Of a stretch of DNA of 64,000 nucleotides, positions 15,632 through 23,574 are shown piece after piece. The position numbers and the translations under genes are program-made. The notes beneath the pieces were generated by a model that was not told the DNA's origin, did no database searches, and saw only the letters and a program-made list of their open reading frames with translations. The stretch comes from Mariniphaga sp041687215 (GTDB lineage Bacteria; Bacteroidota; Bacteroidia; Bacteroidales; Prolixibacteraceae): NCBI RefSeq assembly GCF_041687215.1, contig NZ_JAWLCI010000002.1:146304-210303 (forward strand), written 5' to 3'. Position 1 is the first letter of the stretch. Every line of letters begins with the position of its first letter.

Positions 15632-18600
15632 ATGATGAAACGACGCAACTTTATAAAAACCACAGCAGCAGGTTCAACATTTTTGATGACCTCCGGCGCG
15701 TTTGCCTTTGGAAATTCAGTCAGTCAAAACAACTATAAATATGGTTTTCAATCGGAACGCAGAATTCCAGTAGCCTACGATGTGGATGTGTTGATAGTTG
15801 GTGGATCTTCCGCCGCAGTGGCAGCGGCCACGGCAGCCGCAAAACAGGGGGCTTCGGTTTTTCTGGCTGCGCCGAATCCCTATTTGGGGGAAGATATTTG
15901 CGGAACCTATCGGCTTTGGGCTGAACATGAAAAAGCAACCGCCACTGAGCTGGGCGAAAAAATATTCGGTGCCGGGTTACCCACACCCATGCACGTTAAA
16001 AAAACACTCGACAACGAACTTATTGAAAACGAGGTGGACTTCCTTTATTCAAGTTATGTCACCGATTTAGTGCATGACAGTGAAGGCCACCCGGCCGGAG
16101 TAATTATTTCAAACCGTTCGGGCCGTCAGGCGATTAAGGCTAAAGTAGTTATTGACGCAACTCCGCGCGGACTGGTTACGCGTATGGCCGGAGCTGATTT
16201 TTCTGAATATCCGGCAGGGAAACAGGAGTTTCGCTACATTGTGGTTGGAAATCAACCCAAAACCATTCCTGGTGCTAAAGTAAGAAAGCTTCCTGAACCG
16301 GTTGTTTTTAAGGATAAAACCTACGAAGCGCTGGAATATACCTTGTTGCTGGATATGCAAAACGATTCATGGGAATCGTTTTGCAAGGCAGAACATGAAG
16401 CGCGCGACCTGATCTGGGACCCCGGACAAGTGGATGCCGGCGACCTGCTTTTCCAGGTACCGCCTGATTTCATTACCGGAAAGGAAAAGTGGAACCAACC
16501 GGCTTTGGATGAAGCACGCATCAAAATCGGTTCGTTCCAGCCAAAAAATACCGAACGGCTATTTGTGCTAAGCGGAATTGCGGATGTGCACCGGGATGCT
16601 GTTTCTGAACTTTTACAACCCGGTTTGCTCATTCACATGGGAGAACGAATTGGCCGGGCAGCAGCAGAAATGGCCGAAAGCATTGTTCTTGCAAAAGAAT
16701 TCCATGTTAAAGGTATTATTGAAGGAGAGTCTTTTCCCGGTGATGTGGGTGAAATTCTGGAAGGACTGCGACCCTCGTTTAATCTCGGTGATTTACCGTC
16801 GGAAGAAACCACACTTCCTGTTCTGGGAAGTTTCGATGTGGTGGTGCTGGGCGGAGGAACTGCCGGAGCGCCGGCTGGTGTGGGAGCATCACGGCACGGA
16901 GCCAAAACACTGGTGCTGGAATACCTGCACGGACTGGGCGGTATGGGAACCATGGGAATGATTGGACGCTACTGGGACGGATACCGCGAAGGTTACACGC
17001 TGGAGGTGGACTGGGGAGTTCGTGCCACCGGCGGCGACCATCCCCGTCAGAAAGAACGGCTCGACGAGTGGGTTTTCGACTGGAAAACTGAATATTATCG
17101 GCGGGAAATTCGCGATTCAGGCGGTGAAATATGGTTTGGCGTACTCGGTATCGGCGCTTATGTGCACGAAGGAACCGTAAAAGGAGTGGTGGTTGCAACA
17201 CCTGCCGGAAAAGGGATTGTACTGGGCCACACGGTTATCGACTCTACCGGAAGCGCCGACATTGCCATTGCAGCAGGCGCAGCCTACGAATATACCGATG
17301 GATTGTCGGTGGCTGTTCAGGGGGCCGGAATGCCTTTTAAAAACCCAAACGACCATTACAACAATACCGACTGGACTTTTACCAGCGATACAGATATGCT
17401 CGATGTGTGGCGTACCTTTATTGTTGCCAAAGATAAATTTGCAAACGAGTACGATTTGGGCAAACTTCCGCAAACCCGCGAGCGCCGCAGAATGATCGGT
17501 GATTATACGGTTTCGGTGCTGGATGTTTACAACCAACGAACCTATCCCGATACGTTCTCCATTCACCAGAGTTCGTTTGATACACACGGGTACACCGAAG
17601 ACCCGTTCTTTTCACTCAGGTGGCCCGATGAAAGAACCAAACACATTACGGCACTGGTGCCTTTTCGTGCTTTGTTGCCCAAAGGTCTCGAAGGAATTGC
17701 CGTCACCGGTTTGGGCGCCAGTGCCCACCGCGATGCCATGCCGGTAATCCGCATGCAGCCCTGCCTGCAAAACCAGGGATTCTCCATGGGTTGGGCGGCT
17801 GCGTTGGCTGCCGACAATAACCAAATGATCAGGCACATCGATTTGAAATGGCTGCAAAAACAACTGGTGGAAATAAAAAGCCTGCCCGAGGGTGCGGATA
17901 ATTACACCGATAATTATCCTCCTTCCATGGAACAAATTCAGGATGCCGCCAAAAAAGTAGTGAATGATCTCGAAGGGCTTGAAATCCTTTTGTGGGATAA
18001 AGAAAGAGCCATTCCTGTTATGGAAGATTTTTTCCATTTGAGCCAAAACAAAGAACACAGACTGGTTTATGCCCGGATACTTGGAATGCTGGGTAACCCT
18101 GCCGGTTGGAAAGAACTGATTGATGCCATCGATGCATACGATGAGTGGGACGAAGGCTGGAACTTCAGGGGAATGGGACAGTTCGGAAGAAGCCTGAGTT
18201 ACCTCGACAGCCTGATTATTGCACTCGGGCGGACCCAAAAAGTGGAAGCCGTTCCCTCCATTGTAAGGCTGGCAGGTATGCTTACTCCGGAAAGTGAATT
18301 TTCACATTTTCATGCCGTAGCCATTGCCCTCGAAACCATCGCCAGCAGGGAAGGTTCCGAAGTATTATTCCGATTGCTGAACATGGACGGAGTGCGGGGA
18401 CATGCCATGACTGATATTGAAACCGCAAAAAGACTTGCTCCGGCCGATCGGAATGACACCTCCACCCGGAACAACTCGCTGCGGGAGCTTATGCTGGGCC
18501 GGGCGCTTTTCAGGGTTGGCGACCTGAACGGCCTTGGCAGGGAAATTCTCGATACCTATTCCAAAGACCTGCGCGGACACTACTACCGCCATGCCAGCGG

Positions 18601-18649
18601 GGTGCTGAAACTGTTTTCTGATCAAAAAGAAGTGGAGGTGGAATTGTAA
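15632..18649 (+). CDS. Tat-exported tandem FAD-dependent oxidoreductase with C-terminal helical repeats, flavoprotein 5
   Basis: A 1005-residue paralogue of flavoprotein 2. The signal is twin-arginine-like (KRRNFIKTTAAGSTFLM). The first Rossmann-like half is at about residue 50 (VDVLIVGGSSAAVAAAT, then FLAAPNPYLGEDICG), again with Ala in place of the FAD-ribose acid. The second, at about residue 403, is canonical (FDVVVLGGGTAGAPAGV, then LVLEYLHGLGGMGTMG). Helical repeats fill about residues 780-1000. The shared GED-[LI]-C motif of both N-terminal halves is worth noting as a possible functional cysteine. The stop codon shares one base with the start of the hydrolase gene (TAATG), so translation is coupled. 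Confidence 0.87.
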   Translation: MMKRRNFIKTTAAGSTFLMTSGAFAFGNSVSQNNYKYGFQSERRIPVAYDVDVLIVGGSSAAVAAATAAAKQGASVFLAAPNPYLGEDICGTYRLWAEHEKATATELGEKIFGAGLPTPMHVKKTLDNELIENEVDFLYSSYVTDLVHDSEGHPAGVIISNRSGRQAIKAKVVIDATPRGLVTRMAGADFSEYPAGKQEFRYIVVGNQPKTIPGAKVRKLPEPVVFKDKTYEALEYTLLLDMQNDSWESFCKAEHEARDLIWDPGQVDAGDLLFQVPPDFITGKEKWNQPALDEARIKIGSFQPKNTERLFVLSGIADVHRDAVSELLQPGLLIHMGERIGRAAAEMAESIVLAKEFHVKGIIEGESFPGDVGEILEGLRPSFNLGDLPSEETTLPVLGSFDVVVLGGGTAGAPAGVGASRHGAKTLVLEYLHGLGGMGTMGMIGRYWDGYREGYTLEVDWGVRATGGDHPRQKERLDEWVFDWKTEYYRREIRDSGGEIWFGVLGIGAYVHEGTVKGVVVATPAGKGIVLGHTVIDSTGSADIAIAAGAAYEYTDGLSVAVQGAGMPFKNPNDHYNNTDWTFTSDTDMLDVWRTFIVAKDKFANEYDLGKLPQTRERRRMIGDYTVSVLDVYNQRTYPDTFSIHQSSFDTHGYTEDPFFSLRWPDERTKHITALVPFRALLPKGLEGIAVTGLGASAHRDAMPVIRMQPCLQNQGFSMGWAAALAADNNQMIRHIDLKWLQKQLVEIKSLPEGADNYTDNYPPSMEQIQDAAKKVVNDLEGLEILLWDKERAIPVMEDFFHLSQNKEHRLVYARILGMLGNPAGWKELIDAIDAYDEWDEGWNFRGMGQFGRSLSYLDSLIIALGRTQKVEAVPSIVRLAGMLTPESEFSHFHAVAIALETIASREGSEVLFRLLNMDGVRGHAMTDIETAKRLAPADRNDTSTRNNSLRELMLGRALFRVGDLNGLGREILDTYSKDLRGHYYRHASGVLKLFSDQKEVEVEL

Positions 18650-19482
18650 TGAAAACAGAAACGATTACAACAAAATACGGACAAATTGAATATGCTGTAA
18701 AAGGAAATGGAAAACCAGTATTGTTTTTGCATGGCGGTCACTCAAACTGTCGGGAGACTCTTTTTCATAAAGGATTCGACCCAGCCAGATTTCAATTGAT
18801 TACGCCTTCGCGCCCGGGATATGGCAATACTCCTTTACTAAACAATAATTCACCCAAAGAGGCTGCGGAACTGATAATTTCCCTGGCAGAACAATTAGGG
18901 CTAAATAAGTTTATTGTTTATGCTGTTTCGGCAGGCGGATTAACAGGAATTGAAATGGCTGGTAATTACCCGGAAAGAGTGGAAAAACTGATTTTAGCTT
19001 CTGCCGTAACAAAAAAATGGTTGGATAAAAACGGAAAGATTTACAAAACAGCTAAAATGCTGTTTAATCCAAAAACAGAAAGTTTTGTATGGGGAATGAT
19101 GCGGTTTTTTTCAGGAATATTTCCAGGTGCGATTGCCAGTAATTTTTACCCGCAGTTTTCGAAAAAAAGACCACACAAACTGGCAAAAAGTGACATAAAA
19201 GAATTGATAACCACATTTAAACATTACCATTCAAAATCTGGTTTTATGTGCGATATTGAACATGATATTGAGGGAGATTTAATTTCAAAAATTAAATGCC
19301 CGACACTGATTATTCACAGCAAAAACGATAACAGCGTTTCATTTGAACATGCTGAATATGCAAGCACGATGATTAAAAATTCCAAACTCATTGAATTGGA
19401 TAACGAATGGGGGCACATGTTTTGGATTGGAAGTGACTCCACCAGGCCAATAAAAGAAACCATTAAATTTATTGAACAGTAA
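18649..19482 (+). CDS. Alpha/beta-fold hydrolase
   Basis: A 277-residue cytoplasmic-looking protein without a signal peptide. It has the oxyanion-hole motif LFLHGGHSNC (about residues 24-33), a nucleophile elbow AVSAGG (Ser about residue 99; the first Gly of GxSxG is Ala), a likely acid in LIIHSKNDNSV and the terminal His in EWGHMF. The fold covers esterases, C-C hydrolases and lactonases. The gene overlaps flavoprotein 5 by one base, so it belongs to the same operon and may act on the imported product, for example a lactone or ester (inference). Specificity is unknown. Confidence 0.88.
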   Translation: MKTETITTKYGQIEYAVKGNGKPVLFLHGGHSNCRETLFHKGFDPARFQLITPSRPGYGNTPLLNNNSPKEAAELIISLAEQLGLNKFIVYAVSAGGLTGIEMAGNYPERVEKLILASAVTKKWLDKNGKIYKTAKMLFNPKTESFVWGMMRFFSGIFPGAIASNFYPQFSKKRPHKLAKSDIKELITTFKHYHSKSGFMCDIEHDIEGDLISKIKCPTLIIHSKNDNSVSFEHAEYASTMIKNSKLIELDNEWGHMFWIGSDSTRPIKETIKFIEQ

Positions 19483-19789
19483 ACTTTATGCACATATCCG
19501 GGCAAATGGCCGCTAAACCAGCTCGCCACAAATTGTTCTTTTCTCCTGGGTCGCCAAACCACCAACTAATCAAAAAATCTGTTTGTTCTTGTTTTTCCCC
19601 GCGGCAATTCCTAATTTAGCTCCCGTAATTTTTAAAAAAAGGAAAAAACCAAAAGTCTATGTTGAAATCCGAACAGAGGAACTCACAGGAAAAAATTTTC
19701 AGCCTTTTTAAAAGTTCAGAAAGCGAGGGATTTTCCATCCTTTTAAAAACATGGGTCAATGCGCACCAACCGTTAAAAAAGTCAGAATT
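19483..19789. other. 307-base intergenic stretch at the left edge of a decayed region
   Basis: There is no recognisable gene, tRNA or clear terminator here. The only frame of note is the 44-codon one at 19659-19793, listed separately. The sequence becomes AT-rich compared with the flavoprotein locus. Confidence 0.5.
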
Positions 19790-19793
19790 ATGA
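19659..19793 (+). CDS. Possible 44-residue leader or small ORF overlapping the next gene
   Basis: A frame of 44 codons (MLKSEQRNSQEKIFSLFKSS and onward, ending PLKKSEL) whose TGA stop overlaps the ATG of the next gene in an ATGA arrangement. It is charged and has no TM segment or known domain. A weak GGAAAA lies upstream. The overlap may be chance; I list it because translational coupling would explain the missing ribosome site of the next gene. Confidence 0.2.
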   Translation: MLKSEQRNSQEKIFSLFKSSESEGFSILLKTWVNAHQPLKKSEL

Positions 19794-20515
19794 ATCGTAT
19801 TTTAATTTTAAAAACGCTGATTCTTTTGCTATCAGTTAATGCATTTGGCCAGCTTCGATACGATAACTACGACAATGTAATTTCCTTTTCGTACATCTAC
19901 TCGCTAATCGATAGTTTAAAAGCAGAGAATAAAATAAATACCCTGCAACTTCCTGCTTTTAATAACGATTCTCTTTTTTGGGTTAATAACATAAAATATT
20001 TGAATCCGGAAAACGAAAAGCGTAATCCAAACTTAACAAGAGTGGGTGGCTTTGCGAAAGACACGATAATTAATTTCTTTGAAGTTGCCACTAAAATTAA
20101 AATAAAGGAAGGAAATATTTGGCTATACAAAATAACTTCACCAACTGCTTTCGGCCTTGGAGTTTTTCTAAATAACTTAGATTTTAAAACCGGGGACTAT
20201 TTGTGTGCGCATTCAAATTTTCATGACTCCATTGGTGGACCTTACCTTTTTCGGCAACCAGAAGTTCACACAGGCAATTTTGTTGAAGAAACGGCAAAGG
20301 CTTTACCAATTATACATAAAAGAGGATTTCCTTTAAACATTTTTGGAAACGAAATGTATATTGAGGTATTTTCTCCCCGAGAATCTATTCTGGAATCTGG
20401 ATTGAAAATTACAAATTGGTCATATGATTATCCTACAAATTACAACTTGTCCGATGCCCCTGATTGGGTGAGAAAAAAATATCCGGAAATTAATTTTGAT
20501 TATTATAAAAGATAA
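19790..20515 (+). CDS. Secreted protein of unknown function, possibly an orphan protease pro-domain
   Basis: About 241 residues from the ATG at 19790, chosen because it opens a clear signal peptide (MNRILILKTLILLLSVNAFGQ); an in-frame ATG at 19751 would add 13 polar residues. The middle part alternates hydrophobic residues as in a beta-sandwich: PTAFGLGVFLNNLDFKTGDY, then GGPYLFRQPEVHTGNF, then NEMYIEVFSPRESI. This order (small ornament strands, GPY/F, then IEV..P) resembles the N-terminal domain of secreted lysyl-endopeptidase-like proteases, but no catalytic His/Asp/Ser domain follows. It may be a truncated protease or a separate domain. Low certainty. Confidence 0.5.
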   Translation: MNRILILKTLILLLSVNAFGQLRYDNYDNVISFSYIYSLIDSLKAENKINTLQLPAFNNDSLFWVNNIKYLNPENEKRNPNLTRVGGFAKDTIINFFEVATKIKIKEGNIWLYKITSPTAFGLGVFLNNLDFKTGDYLCAHSNFHDSIGGPYLFRQPEVHTGNFVEETAKALPIIHKRGFPLNIFGNEMYIEVFSPRESILESGLKITNWSYDYPTNYNLSDAPDWVRKKYPEINFDYYKR

Positions 20516-20523
20516 GTATTTAT

Positions 20524-20760
20524 AACTGGGAAAAAGAAACTTCTGAAAGAAAAACTTTCAAAAACCAGTTTGGAAAGGATAGCAACTGGAAAAGACCGGA
20601 TTATGGGTTACAGGCCGGGGCCGGGGTGGAAATTCAAAATATTGTTTTAAAACTGCATTACAGTTACGGGTTGGCAAATATTTCGCAAATGAATTCAATT
20701 ACAGCTAAAAACAGGGCAATTGGATTGACGCTGGGCTATAAGTTTTTCACAAAGGATTAA
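20524..20760 (+). pseudogene. 3' remnant of an outer-membrane beta-barrel gene
   Basis: An open frame of 78 codons plus stop without a start. It reads NWEKETSERKTFKNQFGKDS, then YGLQAGAGVEIQNIVLKLHY, then RAIGLTLGYKFFTKD. Alternating hydrophobic strands and a final aromatic strand are those of porin-family barrels (PF13568-like). The frame is not continuous with the preceding gene, so only the last two or three strands survive. Confidence 0.6.
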
Positions 20761-20842
20761 GATACAGCACCAATGGAAATTACTAAATGTATGCTTCGCA
20801 ACTTGCACCAAACATCAGCGGTATTTAGGGAGATCAAAAATA

Positions 20843-20873
20843 TTGCAAGTGACGTATTGAATTATTATATTTG
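20843..20873 (+). promoter_or_regulatory. Bacteroidota-type promoter of the toxin-antitoxin pair
   Basis: TTG at 20843-20845, 20 bases, then TATATTTG at 20866-20873 (TAnnTTTG consensus). Transcription would begin about 20880, some 16 bases before the antitoxin ATG. A TACGTAATATAA stretch follows the -7 box and could carry autoregulation. Confidence 0.65.
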
Positions 20874-20895
20874 TACGTAATATAATTTTCAGATT

Positions 20896-21147
20896 ATGGA
20901 AACCAAATTAACTTTAAGATTAAATGACAATGTTATTGAAAGAGCTAAAATTTATGCCCGAAGTCATAAAATCAGCCTTTCAAAAATGATTGAATCTTAT
21001 CTTGACAGCATAACAAAACAAAATGAAAAGGAGAAAAAATTCTCCATTACTCCTCTTGTTGAGAGTTTAAGCGGTGTGATTGATTTGCCTGCTGATTTTG
21101 ATTACAAAAAAGAGTATCGTGACTATTTGGAAGAAAAGTACAAATGA
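20896..21147 (+). CDS. Antitoxin of the DUF6364 / ribbon-helix-helix type
   Basis: An 83-residue protein. The N-terminus has a beta-strand then two helices (KLTLRLNDNVIERAKIYARS, HKISLSKMIESYLD), a ribbon-helix-helix DNA-binding pattern, and the charged tail (residues about 45-83, ending DYLEEKYK) would wrap the toxin. It overlaps the PIN-domain gene by 4 bases (ATGA), the usual antitoxin-first order. Likely represses its own promoter together with the toxin. Confidence 0.82.
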   Translation: METKLTLRLNDNVIERAKIYARSHKISLSKMIESYLDSITKQNEKEKKFSITPLVESLSGVIDLPADFDYKKEYRDYLEEKYK

Positions 21148-21560
21148 AAAAATTATTCGTTGATACAAACATTGTGATTGATTTATTATCAAGGAGAGAA
21201 CCATTTTTTGAAAAAGCAGCAACTCTGTTTTCACTGGCAGACAAAAAACAAATTGAATTATCTGTATCATCTTTAACTTTTGCCAATACCAGTTATGCGT
21301 TATTGAGACAAATGGATTCGAACAAAGCGAAATCAATATTAAGAAAACTCAGATTGATAATGACAATTTTACCGTTAGATGATAAAATTGTTGGATTAGC
21401 TTTGAACGACGATACATTCTCAGATTTTGAGGATGGACTTCAATATTTTACAGCCATTGAAAACGGACAGGAATTGATTATTACCAGGAATTTAAAAGAT
21501 TTTAAAGGTTCAAAAATTCCGGTAATGACCGCTAAACAATTTATTGAAACTATTGATTAA
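21144..21560 (+). CDS. PIN-domain toxin (VapC-like ribonuclease)
   Basis: A 138-residue PIN domain. The acidic metal-binding residues are visible: Asp in FVDTNIVIDLL (residue 7), Glu/Asp in FSDFEDGLQYFTA (about residues 93-96) and Asp in ITRNLKDFKG (about residue 120). PIN toxins cleave RNA, often tRNA or rRNA, when freed from the antitoxin. It is translationally coupled to the antitoxin. The pair lies between two outer-membrane barrel remnants, so it probably entered or persisted in a decaying region. Confidence 0.88.
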   Translation: MKKLFVDTNIVIDLLSRREPFFEKAATLFSLADKKQIELSVSSLTFANTSYALLRQMDSNKAKSILRKLRLIMTILPLDDKIVGLALNDDTFSDFEDGLQYFTAIENGQELIITRNLKDFKGSKIPVMTAKQFIETID

Positions 21561-21574
21561 GGCCGGTTGCCAAT

Positions 21575-21622
21575 AAAAGGACTCTGAGCGGCGTGCAGCA
21601 CCCAGCGATGAGTCCTTTTTAT
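21575..21622 (+). terminator. Terminator after the PIN toxin
   Basis: Perfect 10-base arms AAAAGGACTC (21575-21584) and GAGTCCTTTT (21610-21619), a 25-base GC-rich loop, and a T tract. It closes the toxin-antitoxin operon. Confidence 0.75.
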
Positions 21623-21742
21623 TATAACCAAAGTTTGACAAATTATTTTAATTCCGATTATTTTGACCGTTTTGACGACTCCGCAAGAAAACATTATGGA
21701 TTTTCACTTTCGGTAGGATTAAAATATAGATTTTGGGGTTGA
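21620..21742 (+). pseudogene. Second 3' remnant of an outer-membrane beta-barrel gene
   Basis: A frame of 40 codons plus stop without a start. It reads YYNQSLTNYFNSDYFDRFDD and ends GFSLSVGLKYRFWG, with the closing C-terminal strand of a beta-barrel. Its own terminator follows at once, so this is the intact 3' end of a lost gene. It differs in sequence from the remnant at 20524-20760, so they derive from two genes rather than from one split gene. Confidence 0.5.
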
Positions 21743-21779
21743 AAGGAACCGTTCTCTCCGAAAAAGAACGGTTCCCTTT
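21742..21779 (+). terminator. Terminator of the lost barrel gene
   Basis: 11-base arms GGAACCGTTCT (21745-21755) and AGAACGGTTCC (21765-21775), a 9-base loop, and a CTTT tail. It lies directly after the remnant stop codon. Confidence 0.7.
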
Positions 21780-22118
21780 AGAAAACACAGAGTTTCTTGC
21801 CAAAGTCATGCCCATGCCGTGGGGACGTCAGAAACGCCAAACAATATCATGCCCATGGCGTTGGCGGATATTGTGGCACAGCAAGTTAGCTGTTTTTAGG
21901 TTTTTCATGCTCCGGCGAAAAAAACCAGGGTGTTTCTGTTGTGCCGATGTGTTTTTTTAGCAAAAGATTACTATTTTTAAAACCTAAAAACCAAAACATG
22001 AACCTTTCCAACAAATATTGTTCAGTGGATTCGAAAAATATGAACAGACAAAAAAGTTGGGTGTAATTGAAGAAAGACAATGCAAGCAACATATTGATAA
22101 ATCATATAAAATATTCTT
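21780..22118. other. 339-base stretch without a gene
   Basis: It contains a 10-base direct repeat, CATGCCCATG, at 21807-21816 and 21848-21857, with short inverted CGCCAA/TTGGCG flanks between them, suggesting another worn palindromic repeat. A 75-codon frame starting inside the barrel remnant crosses the terminator and is rich in Trp, Arg and Cys; I do not accept it. The rest is AT-rich and featureless. Confidence 0.5.
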
Positions 22119-22667
22119 ATGGATATCGAGACTTCAAAAGTATTCATTGAAAATTGGCCCAATAATCCATGGTATAATGAATGGATACCAATTTCCATTG
22201 CTATTATAGCATTAATAACATCGTTTATTTCTCTTTATTGGACAAGACAAGAATTTATAAAAAGCAGTAGGCCATATGTCTGGGCTTCTAACTATGGAGT
22301 AATTGATGCTGAGAAAAAAACAATTATTCCAATTCCTTTTCGGATTGGCTTTAGAGTTAAAAATACTCCAGCAAGGATAATTAGTCTCAATGTAGAAGTT
22401 AATTATAAATCTGATAAATTATTTACTCATACATTAAATAATATTGTTAGATTTCCAGATGAGTCTTCTGAATGGTCTTTTTCAATTGGGAAAAATGATT
22501 TCGATAAAATTATGAGCCGACCAGATTCTGAAAAACCTAATTTGACCAGAACCATAATAATAGAATATTCTTCTTTGGGTGGTGGCAAAGTATATCGATA
22601 TGAATTACAACAAAAATATGAACCGACTGATAATCAATGGAGAGACACATTTGAAAAAGCAGATTAA
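22119..22667 (+). CDS. Hypothetical single-TM protein
   Basis: 182 residues. A short polar N-terminus, then one TM helix (about residues 22-43, WIPISIAIIALITSFISLYW), then a beta-rich soluble domain (SRPYVWASNYGVID, then PFRIGFRVKNTPARIISLNV, then TRTIIIEYSSLGGGKVYRYE). The pattern resembles small membrane-anchored proteins often annotated only as hypothetical in accessory regions. No catalytic motif is recognised. Base composition is clearly more AT-rich than the core genes, in line with acquired DNA. No ribosome site is obvious, so the start is uncertain. Confidence 0.6.
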   Translation: MDIETSKVFIENWPNNPWYNEWIPISIAIIALITSFISLYWTRQEFIKSSRPYVWASNYGVIDAEKKTIIPIPFRIGFRVKNTPARIISLNVEVNYKSDKLFTHTLNNIVRFPDESSEWSFSIGKNDFDKIMSRPDSEKPNLTRTIIIEYSSLGGGKVYRYELQQKYEPTDNQWRDTFEKAD

Positions 22668-22674
22668 AAAAACA

Positions 22675-22805
22675 ACTACACCCAATCGAATAGCCCGCCC
22701 CACCAGCAAACGCTGGCAGGGAGCACCTCTCTCACCAATCCGGTTACTCGGGACGGTTCGCCAAGTCGTCAGGAATACCCGAGGGACAATTTTCGCAAAA
22801 CTCCA
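22675..22805. other. GC-rich hairpin segment between convergent genes
   Basis: In the 143-base gap, hairpin arms CCAGC/GCTGG (22703-22707 and 22712-22716) and CTCGGG/CCCGAG (22747-22752 and 22778-22783) stand out in a GC-rich stretch after the AT-rich gene. It could be a repeat family member or a structured RNA or terminator region; nothing identifies it. Confidence 0.4.
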
Positions 22806-22810
22806 TCCGG

Positions 22811-23332
22811 TTAAAAAATTAAACTCAGTGCCAAGTATTTCAGAAACAGTCCGAGTACACTGAAAATAACAAAATCTTTAAACCGGTATTTTAATAACCC
22901 CGCTGCCAGGGCAATTACGGGCGACGATAACGGGAAAAAATTGAACACAAAAATGGTGAGGTTTCCGTACTTCTGAATGTACCGTTCAGCTTTCATAATT
23001 CGTTTTTCGCCCACCAGCCTGGTTAGCGATTGCAGGCTGAAAAACAGCCCGATAATATAATCGATAAACTGTGCCGTTACTGCTGTAACAATGGCAACCC
23101 AAATCAATTCCGTTTCGCGGTAATAGGAAAGGTAATAGACAAAAGCCATTTCAACCGGCATGAGAAGAAAAAACAGGTAACCCGAAAAGTGAACCAATCC
23201 GAAGGAAGTGAGGCTTTGAGTGCGACCTTCGTACAACTCGCGGCCAATGGTAAACGAAAAAATGGCAATGGCAACAGCAGATGCAATTACAATGTACAGG
23301 GCTTTATTCAGTTTTATTTTACCTAATCCCAT
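22811..23332 (-). CDS. VTT/DedA-like small integral membrane protein
   Basis: 173 residues with four or five hydrophobic segments. The C-terminal half has the VTT (SNARE-associated/DedA) pattern: an amphipathic YIQKYGNLTIFVFNFFPLSS, then PVIALAAGLLKYRFKDFVIF, where F-x-P and the A-A-G turn form the re-entrant loop. Relatives include YqaA-like proteins and UptA-type undecaprenyl-phosphate translocases; substrate assignment here is open. It is on the minus strand, downstream of glmS by 242 bases, and converges with the hypothetical gene at 22119. It is shorter than canonical DedA (about 200 residues). Confidence 0.75.
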   Translation of the reverse strand: MGLGKIKLNKALYIVIASAVAIAIFSFTIGRELYEGRTQSLTSFGLVHFSGYLFFLLMPVEMAFVYYLSYYRETELIWVAIVTAVTAQFIDYIIGLFFSLQSLTRLVGEKRIMKAERYIQKYGNLTIFVFNFFPLSSPVIALAAGLLKYRFKDFVIFSVLGLFLKYLALSLIF

Positions 23333-23574
23333 TTACTTCATTTTCACACGGTTTTGAATTCAATGGCCAAATAGTGGTTAAAACTAATTTTTTGTGAAAG
23401 GTAATAAAAATCTAATCGACAACTGTTTGGTTTTATTCGTTTACCACCGCTTGGGGGAAGGTGAACCGGAAAATCAAATAATTCCCTGAATTTGTTTTGC
23501 AAAAGCAGAAATTACACGCTTCGACTACGTTCCGGGTGGCATCCAGGAAAAAAAATCAATACGCCAACTTCCGG

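Noticed and set aside
16779..17615. Several antisense and shifted frames of 60-156 codons inside flavoprotein 5
   Set aside because: GC-rich third positions of the real gene create open frames on other strands; none has family motifs.
20896..21560. The DUF6364/PIN pair as part of a larger defence island
   Set aside because: No restriction, Abi, CBASS or other defence genes surround it; only gene remnants are nearby.
21733..21960. 75-codon frame with many Trp, Arg and Cys
   Set aside because: It begins inside a barrel-gene remnant, crosses a terminator and a direct repeat, and shows no protein-like pattern.
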